From Penelope pileata (lineage: Eukaryota > Chordata > Aves > Galliformes > Cracidae), in NCBI GenBank assembly GCA_013396635.1, contig WBMW01000795.1:819158-883157 (forward strand): a stretch of 64,000 bases of DNA, given 5' to 3'. Position numbers and translations under genes: made by a program. The notes below the pieces were generated by a model. The model ran no database searches. It had not been told where the DNA came from and saw nothing but the letters and a program-made list of their open reading frames with translations. Below, one piece after another: positions 26,001 through 35,300 of the stretch (the first letter of the stretch is position 1; every line of letters starts with the position of its first letter).

Positions 26001-28258
26001 AATTAATTCACTTCAGAAAATATTTTGATGCACAGATCCTGTTTTCCCTGTGGCTACCACAAGCTCTCTGGAAGTCAGGTTCCCATGCTACAGCTAACCA
26101 TTTTTCCGGCAACACAAACCCTTCTGTGACAAATCTGTTCCTGCAGGTCAGACAGCGTTGGCCTCCATTTCTCCAGGTTGTTCCATAAGGCTCTGTTACC
26201 CCTACACCTTCCTGGCAGGTACTTTTAACCCACGGATAGGATCCCAATGCTCATTCTCCTCAATGGACTGCTAAAAAGGCATTCCATTCCTTAGCTCTAT
26301 ACTGAGATTACTTCCAGAAAAACACTGATTCAAGGTGCACAGCCAACCTAGCAAAGTTGTCAATCACAGCTCTGTTGAGTGCTACCTGTACNCGCCGCCG
26401 TTCGAATCCGCCGCGCTGGCGCAGGCGCGCCGCCGCCGTGACGCACTTCCCAACGGCCGCGCGCGGCGCCACGCCCGGGGCGGTGCCGCCCCGCGCCGCT
26501 GAACCGCCGCTCGAGGGTTTCCATGGTAACCGCGCGGGAGCAGAGGCCCGGAGGCGCTTCTGCCCTGAACAAGAGCACCGNTCATTCTGTGTGTTGGACA
26601 GAGTACTTGCACAGCCATATTTTAAGCCAGGTCAGACTGTTGCTGTTCATTAGCTTTAGTCAATTGGATTTACTGATTGCCTACGGTGCCCACAGAACAC
26701 TACTGCCTGGATGAGGCAGAGATAAGAACCAGTGGCCAAGATTTGCAGGGATGCCCACTCACCACCTTTCAGATTGGCACACTTCCTCGAAGCCAAGGAA
26801 ACACATGACCATGGAAACACAGACCAAGTGTTAGGAATGACTATCAATTTATTACAGATTGTGCAAGTTTGTTTAGTTCCTACTGCATATTCCCACTGAA
26901 TAAGCTTTGAACAGTTCTGAGCATTAGAGCGAGGACAGGTCCTTAGTCCACACAACACTCCACAGATAGCAACAGCAGTAGGAAAAGATCAATTTTTTTT
27001 TTAATTAGAAAAATATATACTGCTTACATTCAAATGTAAATGCCGTCATGCAATTGTCATATTAATCTCATTATATGAATTTACTTTTTATCTGGTATAT
27101 TTGCTTTTAACTTCACATACCCAGCCACCAATCTTCAAGATGCTGCAAGACAACTTCTATACACATAAAATAGGTAGTTCGAATTAGCCATAATCCAAAT
27201 CATACAAAGACACACTACGCATTACTGCCATGAGAATCATACACGTCTAAAAAAACATGTTACAGTCAAAAGTTAAGTCAATTAATTCACTTCAGAAAAT
27301 ATTTTGATGCACAGATCCTGTTTTCCCTGTGGCTACCACAAGCTCTCTGGAAGTCAGGTTCCCATGCTACAGCTAACCATTTTTCCGGCAACACAAACCC
27401 TTCTGTGACAAATCTGTTCCTGCAGGTCAGACAGCGTTGGCCTCCATTTCTCCAGGTTGTTCCATAAGGCTCTGTTACCCCTACACCTTCCTGGCAGGTA
27501 CTTTTAACCCACGGATAGGATCCCAATGCTCATTCTCCTCAATGGACTGCTAAAAAGGCATTCCATTCCTTAGCTCTATACTGAGATTACTTCCAGAAAA
27601 ACACTGATTCAAGGTGCACAGCCAACCTAGCAAAGTTGTCAATCACAGCTCTGTTGAGTGCTACCTGTACACCAAAACCACGCTACAAAAACAGACTGCT
27701 CTATGTTAAGGCCACTTAATGCAGACTCCTATTTCTCAATCCATCTGCATCAAACTCTCTGTGCACAGCGGCGTGTCCCTGTGGAGCGACACAATGCTCA
27801 GGCATGAGCCTGTCCCGGGGCCGCACGCTCACCCTCAGGGGAAAAGCCACAACGCAGCAACCACCAGCAGAGCAGAGAGCTGCATGGCTCCTTCCCAGCT
27901 GGGTCCCTGGGCTGACCACCTATCTGTCTTTCCACAAAATCCGGCTCCTCCCTGCCTGTAGGACACTGCATGAACGCCGTTAATAACAACCTGCCACCCC
28001 ACTATTCCCACCAGCTCCAGCCGGTCCCAGCGCACACAGCCCACCAGCCCGGGTCACGCAGGGGATTAAGCGCCTCGGGACCGCCTTCCCCCGCCCCCGG
28101 GCAGCGGGACTCGAACCGGTGCCCGCTCGGCCCGGGGAGAGCAGGCCGGGGGCTGCCCCGCTCCTCACCAGCAGGTCGGTGTTCGCCGCCAGGCGCAAGT
28201 GAGGCTTGTGCTTCTTTATTATCTTCCGCAGAGTGCCGCGGGGCGCCGTGCGCCTCAT
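20049..28258 (-). CDS. CENPW: CENP-W, centromere/kinetochore histone-fold protein (three coding exons, joined)
   Basis: This is the span of the coding sequence, 28258-28169, 22205-22092 and 20075-20049, which joins to 76 codons plus a stop. CENP-W is a small histone-fold protein of the constitutive centromere-associated network in the nucleus. It pairs with CENP-T, and with CENP-S/CENP-X forms a DNA-binding tetramer that helps build the kinetochore. In the sequence I see a basic N-terminus (MRRTAPRGTLRK), a central helix with the family signature HRLAEEARTNA (about residues 40-50), a third-helix segment KPEHTIAAAK (59-68) and the C-terminus VILKKSRG. These match vertebrate CENP-W closely; the human protein is 88 residues, with a longer N-terminus. 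Both introns are phase 0 with GT/AG ends, of 5963 and 2016 bp. No frameshift or internal stop is present, so the gene looks intact. Intron 1 contains a duplicated block that is probably an assembly error. Identification is by family knowledge, not by a search. Confidence 0.93.
20356..20374. other. Assembly gap inside a poly-T run
   Basis: Nineteen Ns are flanked on both sides by long T-runs, inside CENPW intron 2. Other unresolved bases are single Ns at 26392, 26581 and 38434. The true length of the homopolymer is unknown. Confidence 0.95.
21016..21222 (+). mobile_element. CR1 LINE 3' end in CENPW intron 2
   Basis: A well preserved CR1 tail running from TTAGGCTAGATGTTGGGAAG-like sequence, through GCACTGGAACAGGTTGCCC and GATGGGGCCCTGGGCAGC, to the terminal CCATTCTATGATTCT. 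It is antisense to CENPW. Strong 5' truncation is normal for this family. Confidence 0.93.
22092..22205 (-). CDS. CENPW: CENPW coding exon 2 (residues 31-68)
   Basis: This 114-base exon is exactly 38 codons. It begins VHLSFLLFLHRLAEEARTN and ends KPEHTIAAAK. It covers the long central helix of the histone fold, which packs against CENP-T, and the start of the third helix. The acceptor is AAAG preceded by a run of pyrimidines on the minus strand (about 22206-22225), and the donor is GTAATA at 22091. HRLAEEARTNA is the most conserved block of the family and is the main basis for naming the gene. Confidence 0.95.
23436..23461 (+). repeat. Poly-A run in CENPW intron 1
   Basis: An uninterrupted A-run of about 26 bases, in the antisense orientation relative to CENPW. 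No retroposed sequence is recognisable on its 5' side. Confidence 0.85.
25303..26391. repeat. Duplicated block, upstream copy (partner 26582-27670)
   Basis: The 1089 bases match 26582-27670 at a fixed offset of 1279, with one difference noticed by eye (C versus G near 25498/26777). The copy ends at a single N (26392), after which comes a slice of the CENPW CpG island. It contains no gene. Identical open stretches of 100 and 79 codons in both copies simply reflect the duplication. Near identity plus N-bounded junctions suggest an assembly artefact or two haplotypes placed in tandem. Confidence 0.93.
26393..26580. repeat. Misplaced copy of the CpG-island slice 28289-28476
   Basis: These 188 GC-rich bases match 28289-28476 at an offset of 1896, with about two substitutions. 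Single Ns flank it at 26392 and 26581. It includes the X-box and the CHR, NRF1, ETS and MYB-like motifs but stops before CENPW exon 1, so it carries promoter sequence without the coding exon. The 618 bases between the two parts in the natural copy (27671-28288) are absent here. Confidence 0.92.
26582..27670. repeat. Duplicated block, downstream copy
   Basis: This second copy of the 1089-bp block begins straight after a single N at 26581. It continues without interruption into unique sequence (27671-28288) and the CENPW promoter, so this copy is in its natural context. Confidence 0.93.
28169..28258 (-). CDS. CENPW: CENPW coding exon 1 (residues 1-30)
   Basis: The exon encodes the basic N-terminal tail and first histone-fold segment: it starts MRRTAPRGTLRK and ends AANTDLL. 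The start codon at 28258-28256 has a purine (A) at -3 and follows a purine-rich leader of about 30 bases. The exon ends exactly on codon 30 and is followed by a GTGAGG donor at 28168. Basic residues are dense (R2, R3, R7, R11, K12, K15, K16, K18, R22), as expected for a DNA-contacting histone-fold protein. The reading frame stays open upstream to an in-frame ATG at 28474, which would add 72 residues. I chose the inner ATG because it gives the family-typical short protein. This exon has no counterpart in the upstream copy of the duplicated promoter block. Confidence 0.92.
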
Positions 28259-28296
28259 CCTCCCCCTCCTCCTCTTCCTCCTCCCGCCCGCCGCCG

Positions 28297-28352
28297 TTCG
28301 AATCCGCCGCGCTGGCGCAGGCGCGCCGCCGCCGTGACGCACTTCCCAACGG
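28297..28352. promoter_or_regulatory. Cluster of candidate cell-cycle and housekeeping promoter motifs
   Basis: Within 56 bp lie TTCGAA (28297-28302, a CHR variant read by the MuvB/DREAM complex), GCGCAGGCGC (28315-28324, NRF1-like with one mismatch), GGGAAGTG on the minus strand (28340-28347, ETS-like) and CAACGG (28347-28352, MYB-like). The CHR-like site is about 40 bp upstream of the CENPW ATG. Late-cell-cycle (G2/M) centromere genes often carry CHR and MYB elements, so the combination is sensible, but each motif is short and unproven. Confidence 0.4.
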
Positions 28353-28412
28353 CCGCGCGCGGCGCCACGCCCGGGGCGGGGCCGCCCCGCGCCGCTGAAC
28401 CGCCGCTCGAGT

Positions 28413-28426
28413 GTTTCCATGGTAAC
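28413..28426. promoter_or_regulatory. Palindromic X-box (RFX-type site)
   Basis: GTTTCCATGGTAAC is a perfect 14-base palindrome matching the full RFX-family X-box pattern GTTNCC-ATGGNAAC-like. It lies about 155 bp upstream of the CENPW start codon. The same site is retained in the duplicated slice at 26517-26530. Binding is inferred from the motif only. Confidence 0.65.
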
Positions 28427-29104
28427 CGCGCGGGAGCAGAGGCCCGGAGGCGCTTCTGCCCTGAACAAGAGCACCGGGCCGGGCTGAGCCGAGCCGAGGT
28501 GCGGCGGGGGAAACAGGCGCCGTGCTGCCTGCGCTGCGGCTCTGCCCCGCTGCCGCTCTGCCCCTTCCCCGGCCCCAGCCCAGCCCCGCCGCTCCGAGCC
28601 CAGCCACCGGCAGGCGCGGGCTGCCGGGTCCCGAGCCCGGTAGATGCCGGCTTGCAGGCCTCAGTCCCGTGCTGGAGGCCGAACGGGAAGTGCGGGGGGT
28701 GAGAGGAGCTCCCCGACCCCCGTGCTGGAGGAATCGCACCGGTCAGGCAGGCACTGCGGAGGTAGTGTCCCACGCAGGCAACTGTAGTGCAAATCACTTC
28801 CCTTGTAAGCTAACGGAGACCTCACTTACTGAGGTTTTAGCACATTACTGAAATCTCCACAGAGGCCTTTTTAATCAGCAAGAAAGAAAATGAACATGGC
28901 AGTCTCCTGGTCCCCTTTGCCTGACCTGCAGACCCAGCCACTGCCATACGCAGGGGCTCCCCAACAAGGAGGGGCCGTGCCACCCCCCCGCAGGCACCAG
29001 CACCTGCACTCCTCACTGAGCCCTGGGTGCACACCCCTGCGTTTTAGGCAAACGCTTCTCAAGCGTGATGGGATTTACTTGCTGCAGAAGTGGAGGGAAG
29101 TGTA

Positions 29105-29312
29105 CGACACATTCCCTCCACCCTGCTGGGGGACATGATGCCACAGGGCCCGTCCCTGGAGGCCTTCAAGGCCAGGTTGAATGGAGCCCTGGGCAGCCTG
29201 ACCTAGGACCAGATCTGGAGGTTGGTGGCCCTGCCTGCCGCAGGGTGGTTGGCACTTGATGATCCTTGGGATCCCTACCAACCCAGGCTGTTCTATGATT
29301 CTGTGGTGATTC
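29105..29312 (+). mobile_element. CR1 LINE 3' end upstream of CENPW
   Basis: CR1 tail with CCCTGGAGGCCTTCAAGGCC, GGAGCCCTGGGCAGCCTGA and the terminal GGCTGTTCTATGATTCTGTG. The 5' side (29040-29130) is diverged, so the start is approximate. It sits just outside the CpG island. Confidence 0.88.
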
Positions 29313-32300
29313 TGGTTGTGTAGGCTGCAGGTCCAGAGGTCAAATTAGCATGGTAAGCCTGCACTGAAGTGACCCCGGAGAGGTAGTCGTGCTCTGCGCA
29401 TACATCTGGGTGAAACAGTGTACCTAAATCTAAGTCACACCCTGAAACACACTCCTTCTCCAAGCAGCCACCGCTTTAAAGTGTCACCCCGCTCCAGCAT
29501 CCGTCCCCATGCGTCTCTTGCAGCTGACGGATGCTGCTGACTGAGCTACAGGTTTCCCCACAGAGGGGCCCCTGTAGCTTGGCATTCTCAGTGTATTTGG
29601 ACTCTGTGTACTTAGTTGGAGAAAGGGTCAGGATTTCATACTGAGGTATGGAGTTTTTCAGCATATTTATTAGTTTTTTGTTTTCTTTGGCCTACGGGAT
29701 GTTTGCAAATTTAAACATAAAGTCAATAAGATAAACATATTGCCTTTATTTTAATATATTCAAAATTATCAGCACCTAGATACGAGTTGGTTTTGTTAAA
29801 GCATATTATTAGATCTGTATGATTTGGTATTTTAGTTAATTTTGCACAAAATGTGGTCCAAATAGAAGTACGATATCTGACAGCAGGAGAGAATTTAAGA
29901 TTTGCCAGTTCTTCATACTCTGTTGGGTATTTGAAAGTCATGCTTTGTTCTTTCAGCTCTGACTGTCACTGGTCATTAATCATCAACAACGACGCAGATC
30001 CTAAAATCAGGGTCTAATATTTTTTGCTGTAAATGGATAAGCGCACTAAAACAGCTTGTTTTTTCCTTTCTTTCTTTTCTGCTGTTTAATAATAATCACA
30101 GTTACTGGCTCAGCAACACTGACAGAAGTAAACATTTGTTTTGCCACTTAACTAAGTGCATATGACTCGGGAACTACATAGGGCGTACACTGTAATACAT
30201 GCAGTCTACACATAGAAACTTGCGTTGGGATCGACAATAATTCAGCATGTCAACAGATTCAGATTTACAGCTGGGATAAATCAGTAGTTCTCTAGACCTT
30301 ATTGAGCTGAGAATTGGGCCTTGCATTCTCGTACGTTCAGTAGGAAACTGGTGTGGGCAATCGTTTTACAAACTGCATGAGTTGCAAAACAACTCCATTG
30401 TAAATCTACAGCTATCAAAATATCTCATGCAAATGTGAAACTCTGAAGTGACCTGCATAAAAGGGCACTAAGATTCAACACTCGTAACTACCTCTCTAGT
30501 CATGTGTTTGCTATACGGACAGTGTTCATGGAATAACAAAATCTACTATTAAATCTCATGCTATTAGACTTTTGTTGGTTCTGACTTCTGACGGTTTTAT
30601 ATTTCTAATGGTAAATTCTCTGGTTTCAGCTTTAGAAAATAGTAACTTAAAGTGCTGCCGCAAATGTATTTATGTACCAAATTTGCTTTCTTCTTATGTT
30701 TTGAAAAATTTATGACATTAATTATTGCAAGCAATTGAGAACAAAGAGATCCAATGTAACAGTGATAAATTATTGGTTCTGATCTACTGAATGAACATGA
30801 ACTGCAGTAGCTAAAACTGCTTCTTCAATATGTATTTTCATTTATTCCCTTTATCCACAAATATTTTTGTAAATATGTTTTTTGAATAAATAAATACAGG
30901 AAAATTGTAGTACAAGAAGACATTATAGTGCTGTACATTATGCATTCCAATGGACGAAGTGATTTTACAAATTAAATTCCATAAAAATCACAGTGTTCAA
31001 ATTATTTGATTTGTATTAACATGTGGGTTAATAACTACATTACAGTGAATCATAGAACAACCTAAACTCACATTATGTTCTGATTTTGCACAGCTGTTTT
31101 CCTTTTTAATCTCTCTGATAGAATCTTTCATGTTCTGATGTAATGCTACTATCAAGTACAATATAAATAGCTAAAAAAATATGCAAAGTATATTTTAAAC
31201 ACATTCTTGAAAAGTTGAAACTGATAATTTTGTCATGCTCTTACAGCGTTTTTATAAAAGATGATTCTGTGCAATACAGACACATTTGCTAGTTCAAAAA
31301 TATAGTAGTTTTGCAGTCATTTTCTACACACAGCTACATTGTTTTCAAGTAATATTTCAACAATGTTAAGGATTTCAACTTTTTAAAAGTTGTGATTTTT
31401 AAACATATAGTAGTACATTTTGTGAGCTGAATGTGTTTTGTGGCTTCAGCTGCAGCACAGGATCTCCCCTGTTTTCCAGGTATATTTAACTGTGTTTTAT
31501 AACTAAATACACCATCTAATACTGATGATGAGATTAGGAAAATTTAGCAGTTAAAATTCCACCATCCAGCTCCAACTTCTTCAAGTAAACAAACAGCCTT
31601 TGCAGTGTTTGATTCAAGGCAATTTCGGTAACGTAGTTTTGTCAGTTTTGCTTCCAGATTGTGTGCATTTCTTGAAAGCAGCTCAATACATGCTAAGAAG
31701 AGGCCTGGCTTGGGTTCTTCACTACTGAACTGCAAAGCAGTAAGCATTTTATTCTCTGTTTCTGTAATGCAACAGATGATTTTAGAGACTAATTCTACCC
31801 ACTCCTCTTAACACACGGTAAATGGAAGCAAGTGTAATATTTGGAAATTAAATTGAAAAGCAGTTTCCTTTCTGTTGTGAAGCTTTTAGAAGCCCATCTC
31901 AACTTAAGTAGGTTCTCCCAACCTGCCCATTGTACCTATTAGCTTAATTATTTTGTTTCTGGATTCTGACATTGTCTTCAGTCAGGTTCTTCATCAGCTC
32001 TTCATCAATTTGTTATTTAAGTCCCAAAGAATACTGAAGAGCTCTGTTTTACGTGTGTGATACCTTGAAATTAATGATCACATTTTATAGATTCTTGCTA
32101 AACCAAAGGTCCCTTGGTCTTTTCTCTACTCAGATAGCATCTGTTAAATATTTTCTGGTGCTAATCCAGTTTCAGTGGCTGATGAAAGACTGTGTAACGT
32201 ATCCTTGGATAAGAATGTCAAAGCCTAAAATCTTTGATGTGTTCTTCAGTGATGAAAAGATATCTCTAAAACAGAACATAACAATTCAGCAAAAGTAAAC

Positions 32301-35300
32301 TCTTCTGTAATGTAGTTGATAGGCTTGATCAGGGTGGTTGGAGGTACACAGACTGACTCTCCTGTTACATCTGTATATTCTTTCTTTTGAATGTAGGATG
32401 ATTCAGGTGTGGTTGAAATCTTCTGTAGAGAAACAGAAAAAGAGAAAATACGAAGGAGTAAATCGTATGTTTTCCTCTCTTACGTGGAACTTAAGCAGAT
32501 CTCCTGCTTGAAGAAGAAGGAGGAAATGGCAATTTTGACAAAAAATATTTCTCTTGGCAGTCACTATTAATAATATGGCAATAATTCCATTGCAATGGTA
32601 AATATTAGCAGCTCAAAGAGAAAGACAGCTATAGGATAAATTATTTTTAAAATGACTTTTTATTTTGCTCTATTTCTGTATGTTTTCAGGCCCAGTGTTG
32701 AACAGTGAAAGATCAGAAAGGCACATTGCTGTAAATTATATTTGAAATTCACACTGTGTGCTGATGTTAGAATTTATAGTTTAAGCTTCAGTTTTTCAGG
32801 ATATACTCTATATCAGATCTCCTAAGGCTGTGTTGAGCTTGCCTAATGTCAGTTGACTTCTGCATAGGCAAAAGACAGTCCATCAGCCTGTTGTTGTAGT
32901 TGGGACTGCATTCATAAAAAAATAAAATAAAATAAAGGCATATAAATCACAGCTCAGTAGTCACTCACTTTCAGAGATATTACTCACACACTTGCCATCA
33001 AAAAATGTGCATCACTTACACTTTTTGAAGTAAGTTAATGCAGGACCACATTGATACATGTATATGTATACTGCACAACGATGCTTATTTCCATTTAATT
33101 CTGTAAGAGAAAATTGTTTACTTGGGATTTTTTCCAATGGAATTCATAAAGTTGAGTGAATAATATCAAAAATTATTTCTTCAGATAGCTACTTTGACTG
33201 CATTCCTGTGACGTTTGTTCTGACACTTTTAGATTATTTACATTTTGCTGTCATATCTATCACCCATTTCATGCCAGTCATATGTTCCTCACCAAATTCC
33301 AGAAGGAAGAATATGATCATCTTCAAATGTTGTGCTTTCCAAGGCTGCACACAAGCCAGAGGTATCTTCAGGCACCTCTCGTCTGATCAGCTAATTCAGA
33401 CCTGCTAAGAAAAAGAACACTTTCTGTGAGAAACTTTCACTTTCTGCCCTCCAAAATAAGTGTTTTATGCACAGGTACTATAAACAGAGAAGGCGAGCAC
33501 AAAACTTAATGACATACCCTGGGCTCTTACTTTACTGAAAGCAGATCCAGTTAATGTAACATGATTCATAGTAATGGCTATCAATATAGAACTCAAAGAA
33601 AGATTAATATATGAATACATATTATTCAACTGCCAGCTTTTTAGTGATATTTATCAGGAAGGGTAGATCAGAGATGTTCACCACGAGGAGGCCTGAGTTT
33701 CTTCTTCACTTTGTTTTTCTCATGAAGGGAAACTACATCTTTTAGCCTGACTTGAAGATATGTTAACATTCACTTCCCACAAGGACTGTGTTTTTGTCCA
33801 TTGGCTTTCTTTGCAGTCAGAAAGAAACCCCTTGAAATCTGATATGCAGCAGCTTTTTTGTACCTTTTTCTTGATTTCCTTCAGGGTGTGTACTCTCTCA
33901 AATGCAGAATGATATGCTACAGAAAGGCATGCTTAGCTATGCATCTTTCCATCAATTATCTATCCTTCAGTGTAGAGGAAAATGAGTGATCCCAATTTGA
34001 GATGTCAATCCCTGCACCGAAAAAAGAAAAAAAGCTCCTAGCTGGTGTTTCTAATTGCCACTCATCCTCTTCCCCTAAATCCCAGAGTAATGCAGGAACA
34101 GGTCATGAGGCCACTGAAATGAAAAATGCCCATTTCTTGCTTGGTACTGCATGCATGTCCTGTGAATGCCCTAACACAAAGGTAAATGCATGCCTGTTTA
34201 CTAACATTAAAGCCAGCTGGCAACTAATCACAAAGTTTATCAGGTCAAAAACATAAATTTAAATATTTTTTTTAATCAACAAAAAGTAGGTGATAACCAG
34301 TAGGATGCCTGCCTACCAGCTGATTTGCCCCAATGCCCCTGATGATGGATTACAGCAAACAAAATTAAAAGAGGACCAATAGAGTGACAGGTCAGTTAGA
34401 TTTCAAATGAGGTGAGCTAATTATTTAAATCCTACTTTGTGTGCCAGAAGCTGAGTTACAGCATTATCATTATATGTGAACATAAGGAAAGAAGAATGGC
34501 AACTATAGTGAAGCAAAAGCTTGAGTATTGATTTCCAGATGCGTGGAATACCTTTATAATACAGTAGGAGGGGTCATTAGTGCACAAAATAGCCATGTAC
34601 TATGCAGTCAGTGAGAGGGGGAGGGAAATAAATATTGGTTTTTTTTTCTATCTTTTACCATCATTGACAATAAAGGAGTTTAAAAAAGAGTGTTTCAAAG
34701 TATGAATAATTCAGAGTAGATTGTAATCTGAATATGTGTTTTCCATGCAGATTTTCAGAATTGAGGTTTTGTTTACTGCTGAAAGGAACATACAGTCACC
34801 TGAGAATGAAGCCATATAATTTACACAAAACAGTTTACCACAAAAGGTTCATCAATCAATGATCTACCTTCTTTAACAAGCAGACATAAAATCATTGGGC
34901 TTCTAAATTATGTTAGTAAATTTATGATCAAATGTGAGCTATCAAGGGTGGAATAGATAGAGTTCAACTATTTATTTTTCTAGGGAAATAAGGGATTGAA
35001 AAATTTATTGTCAGTATTGGAATACTAAAGAATAAACTCCCCGGAGAATGACAGAATTACTATTTAGTTTCCTTTGTTACAGAAACACTTGTATTCCTTG
35101 TGAGTACACAGAAATTTTCCTGAATAGGACTCTATGCCATGCCCTTTTCAAATTTGCAAACACATTTCTAAACAACAAGAAGCAAAAAATATAGTCCCCC
35201 TCCAAACTATTCCAGATTAATCAGTTGTTTTCCAAAGTATCTAAATGAAAAAGAAAAATTTTGAAAATTTTCTGCTGCTATAAGCATAATAGAGGAAGGG

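Larger units (their letters stand above)
22206..28168 (-). other. CENPW: CENPW intron 1
   Basis: A 5963-bp phase-0 intron with a GTGAGG donor. It holds poly-T/poly-A runs (a T-run at about 22472-22489 and an A-run at about 23436-23461) and both copies of the 1089-bp duplicated block. If the upstream block is an assembly artefact, the true intron is about 1.28 kb shorter (about 4.7 kb). I see no other exon in it. Open stretches such as 23477-23875 lack a protein-like pattern I recognise. Confidence 0.8.
28000..28760. promoter_or_regulatory. CENPW: CpG-island promoter of CENPW
   Basis: The sequence changes abruptly from AT-rich to very GC- and CpG-rich over about 760 bp, surrounding CENPW exon 1 and extending about 500 bp upstream of it. 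It is a TATA-less, housekeeping or cell-cycle type promoter. Overlapping long open frames on both strands here (up to 245 codons) result from the low frequency of stop codons in GC-rich DNA. A plus-strand GAG|GTGCGG at 28496-28504 could be the first donor of a divergent non-coding transcript, but this is speculative. Confidence 0.85.

Noticed and set aside
25377..26958. Identical 100-codon and 79-codon minus-strand ORFs occurring twice
   Set aside because: The repetition comes from the duplicated block, not from conserved coding. The peptides show no domain and lie in an intron.
28002..28797. Long overlapping open frames (164-245 codons) on both strands of the CpG island
   Set aside because: They arise because GC-rich DNA has few stop codons. 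Only the 30 codons from 28258 to 28169 fit a known protein and end at a splice donor.
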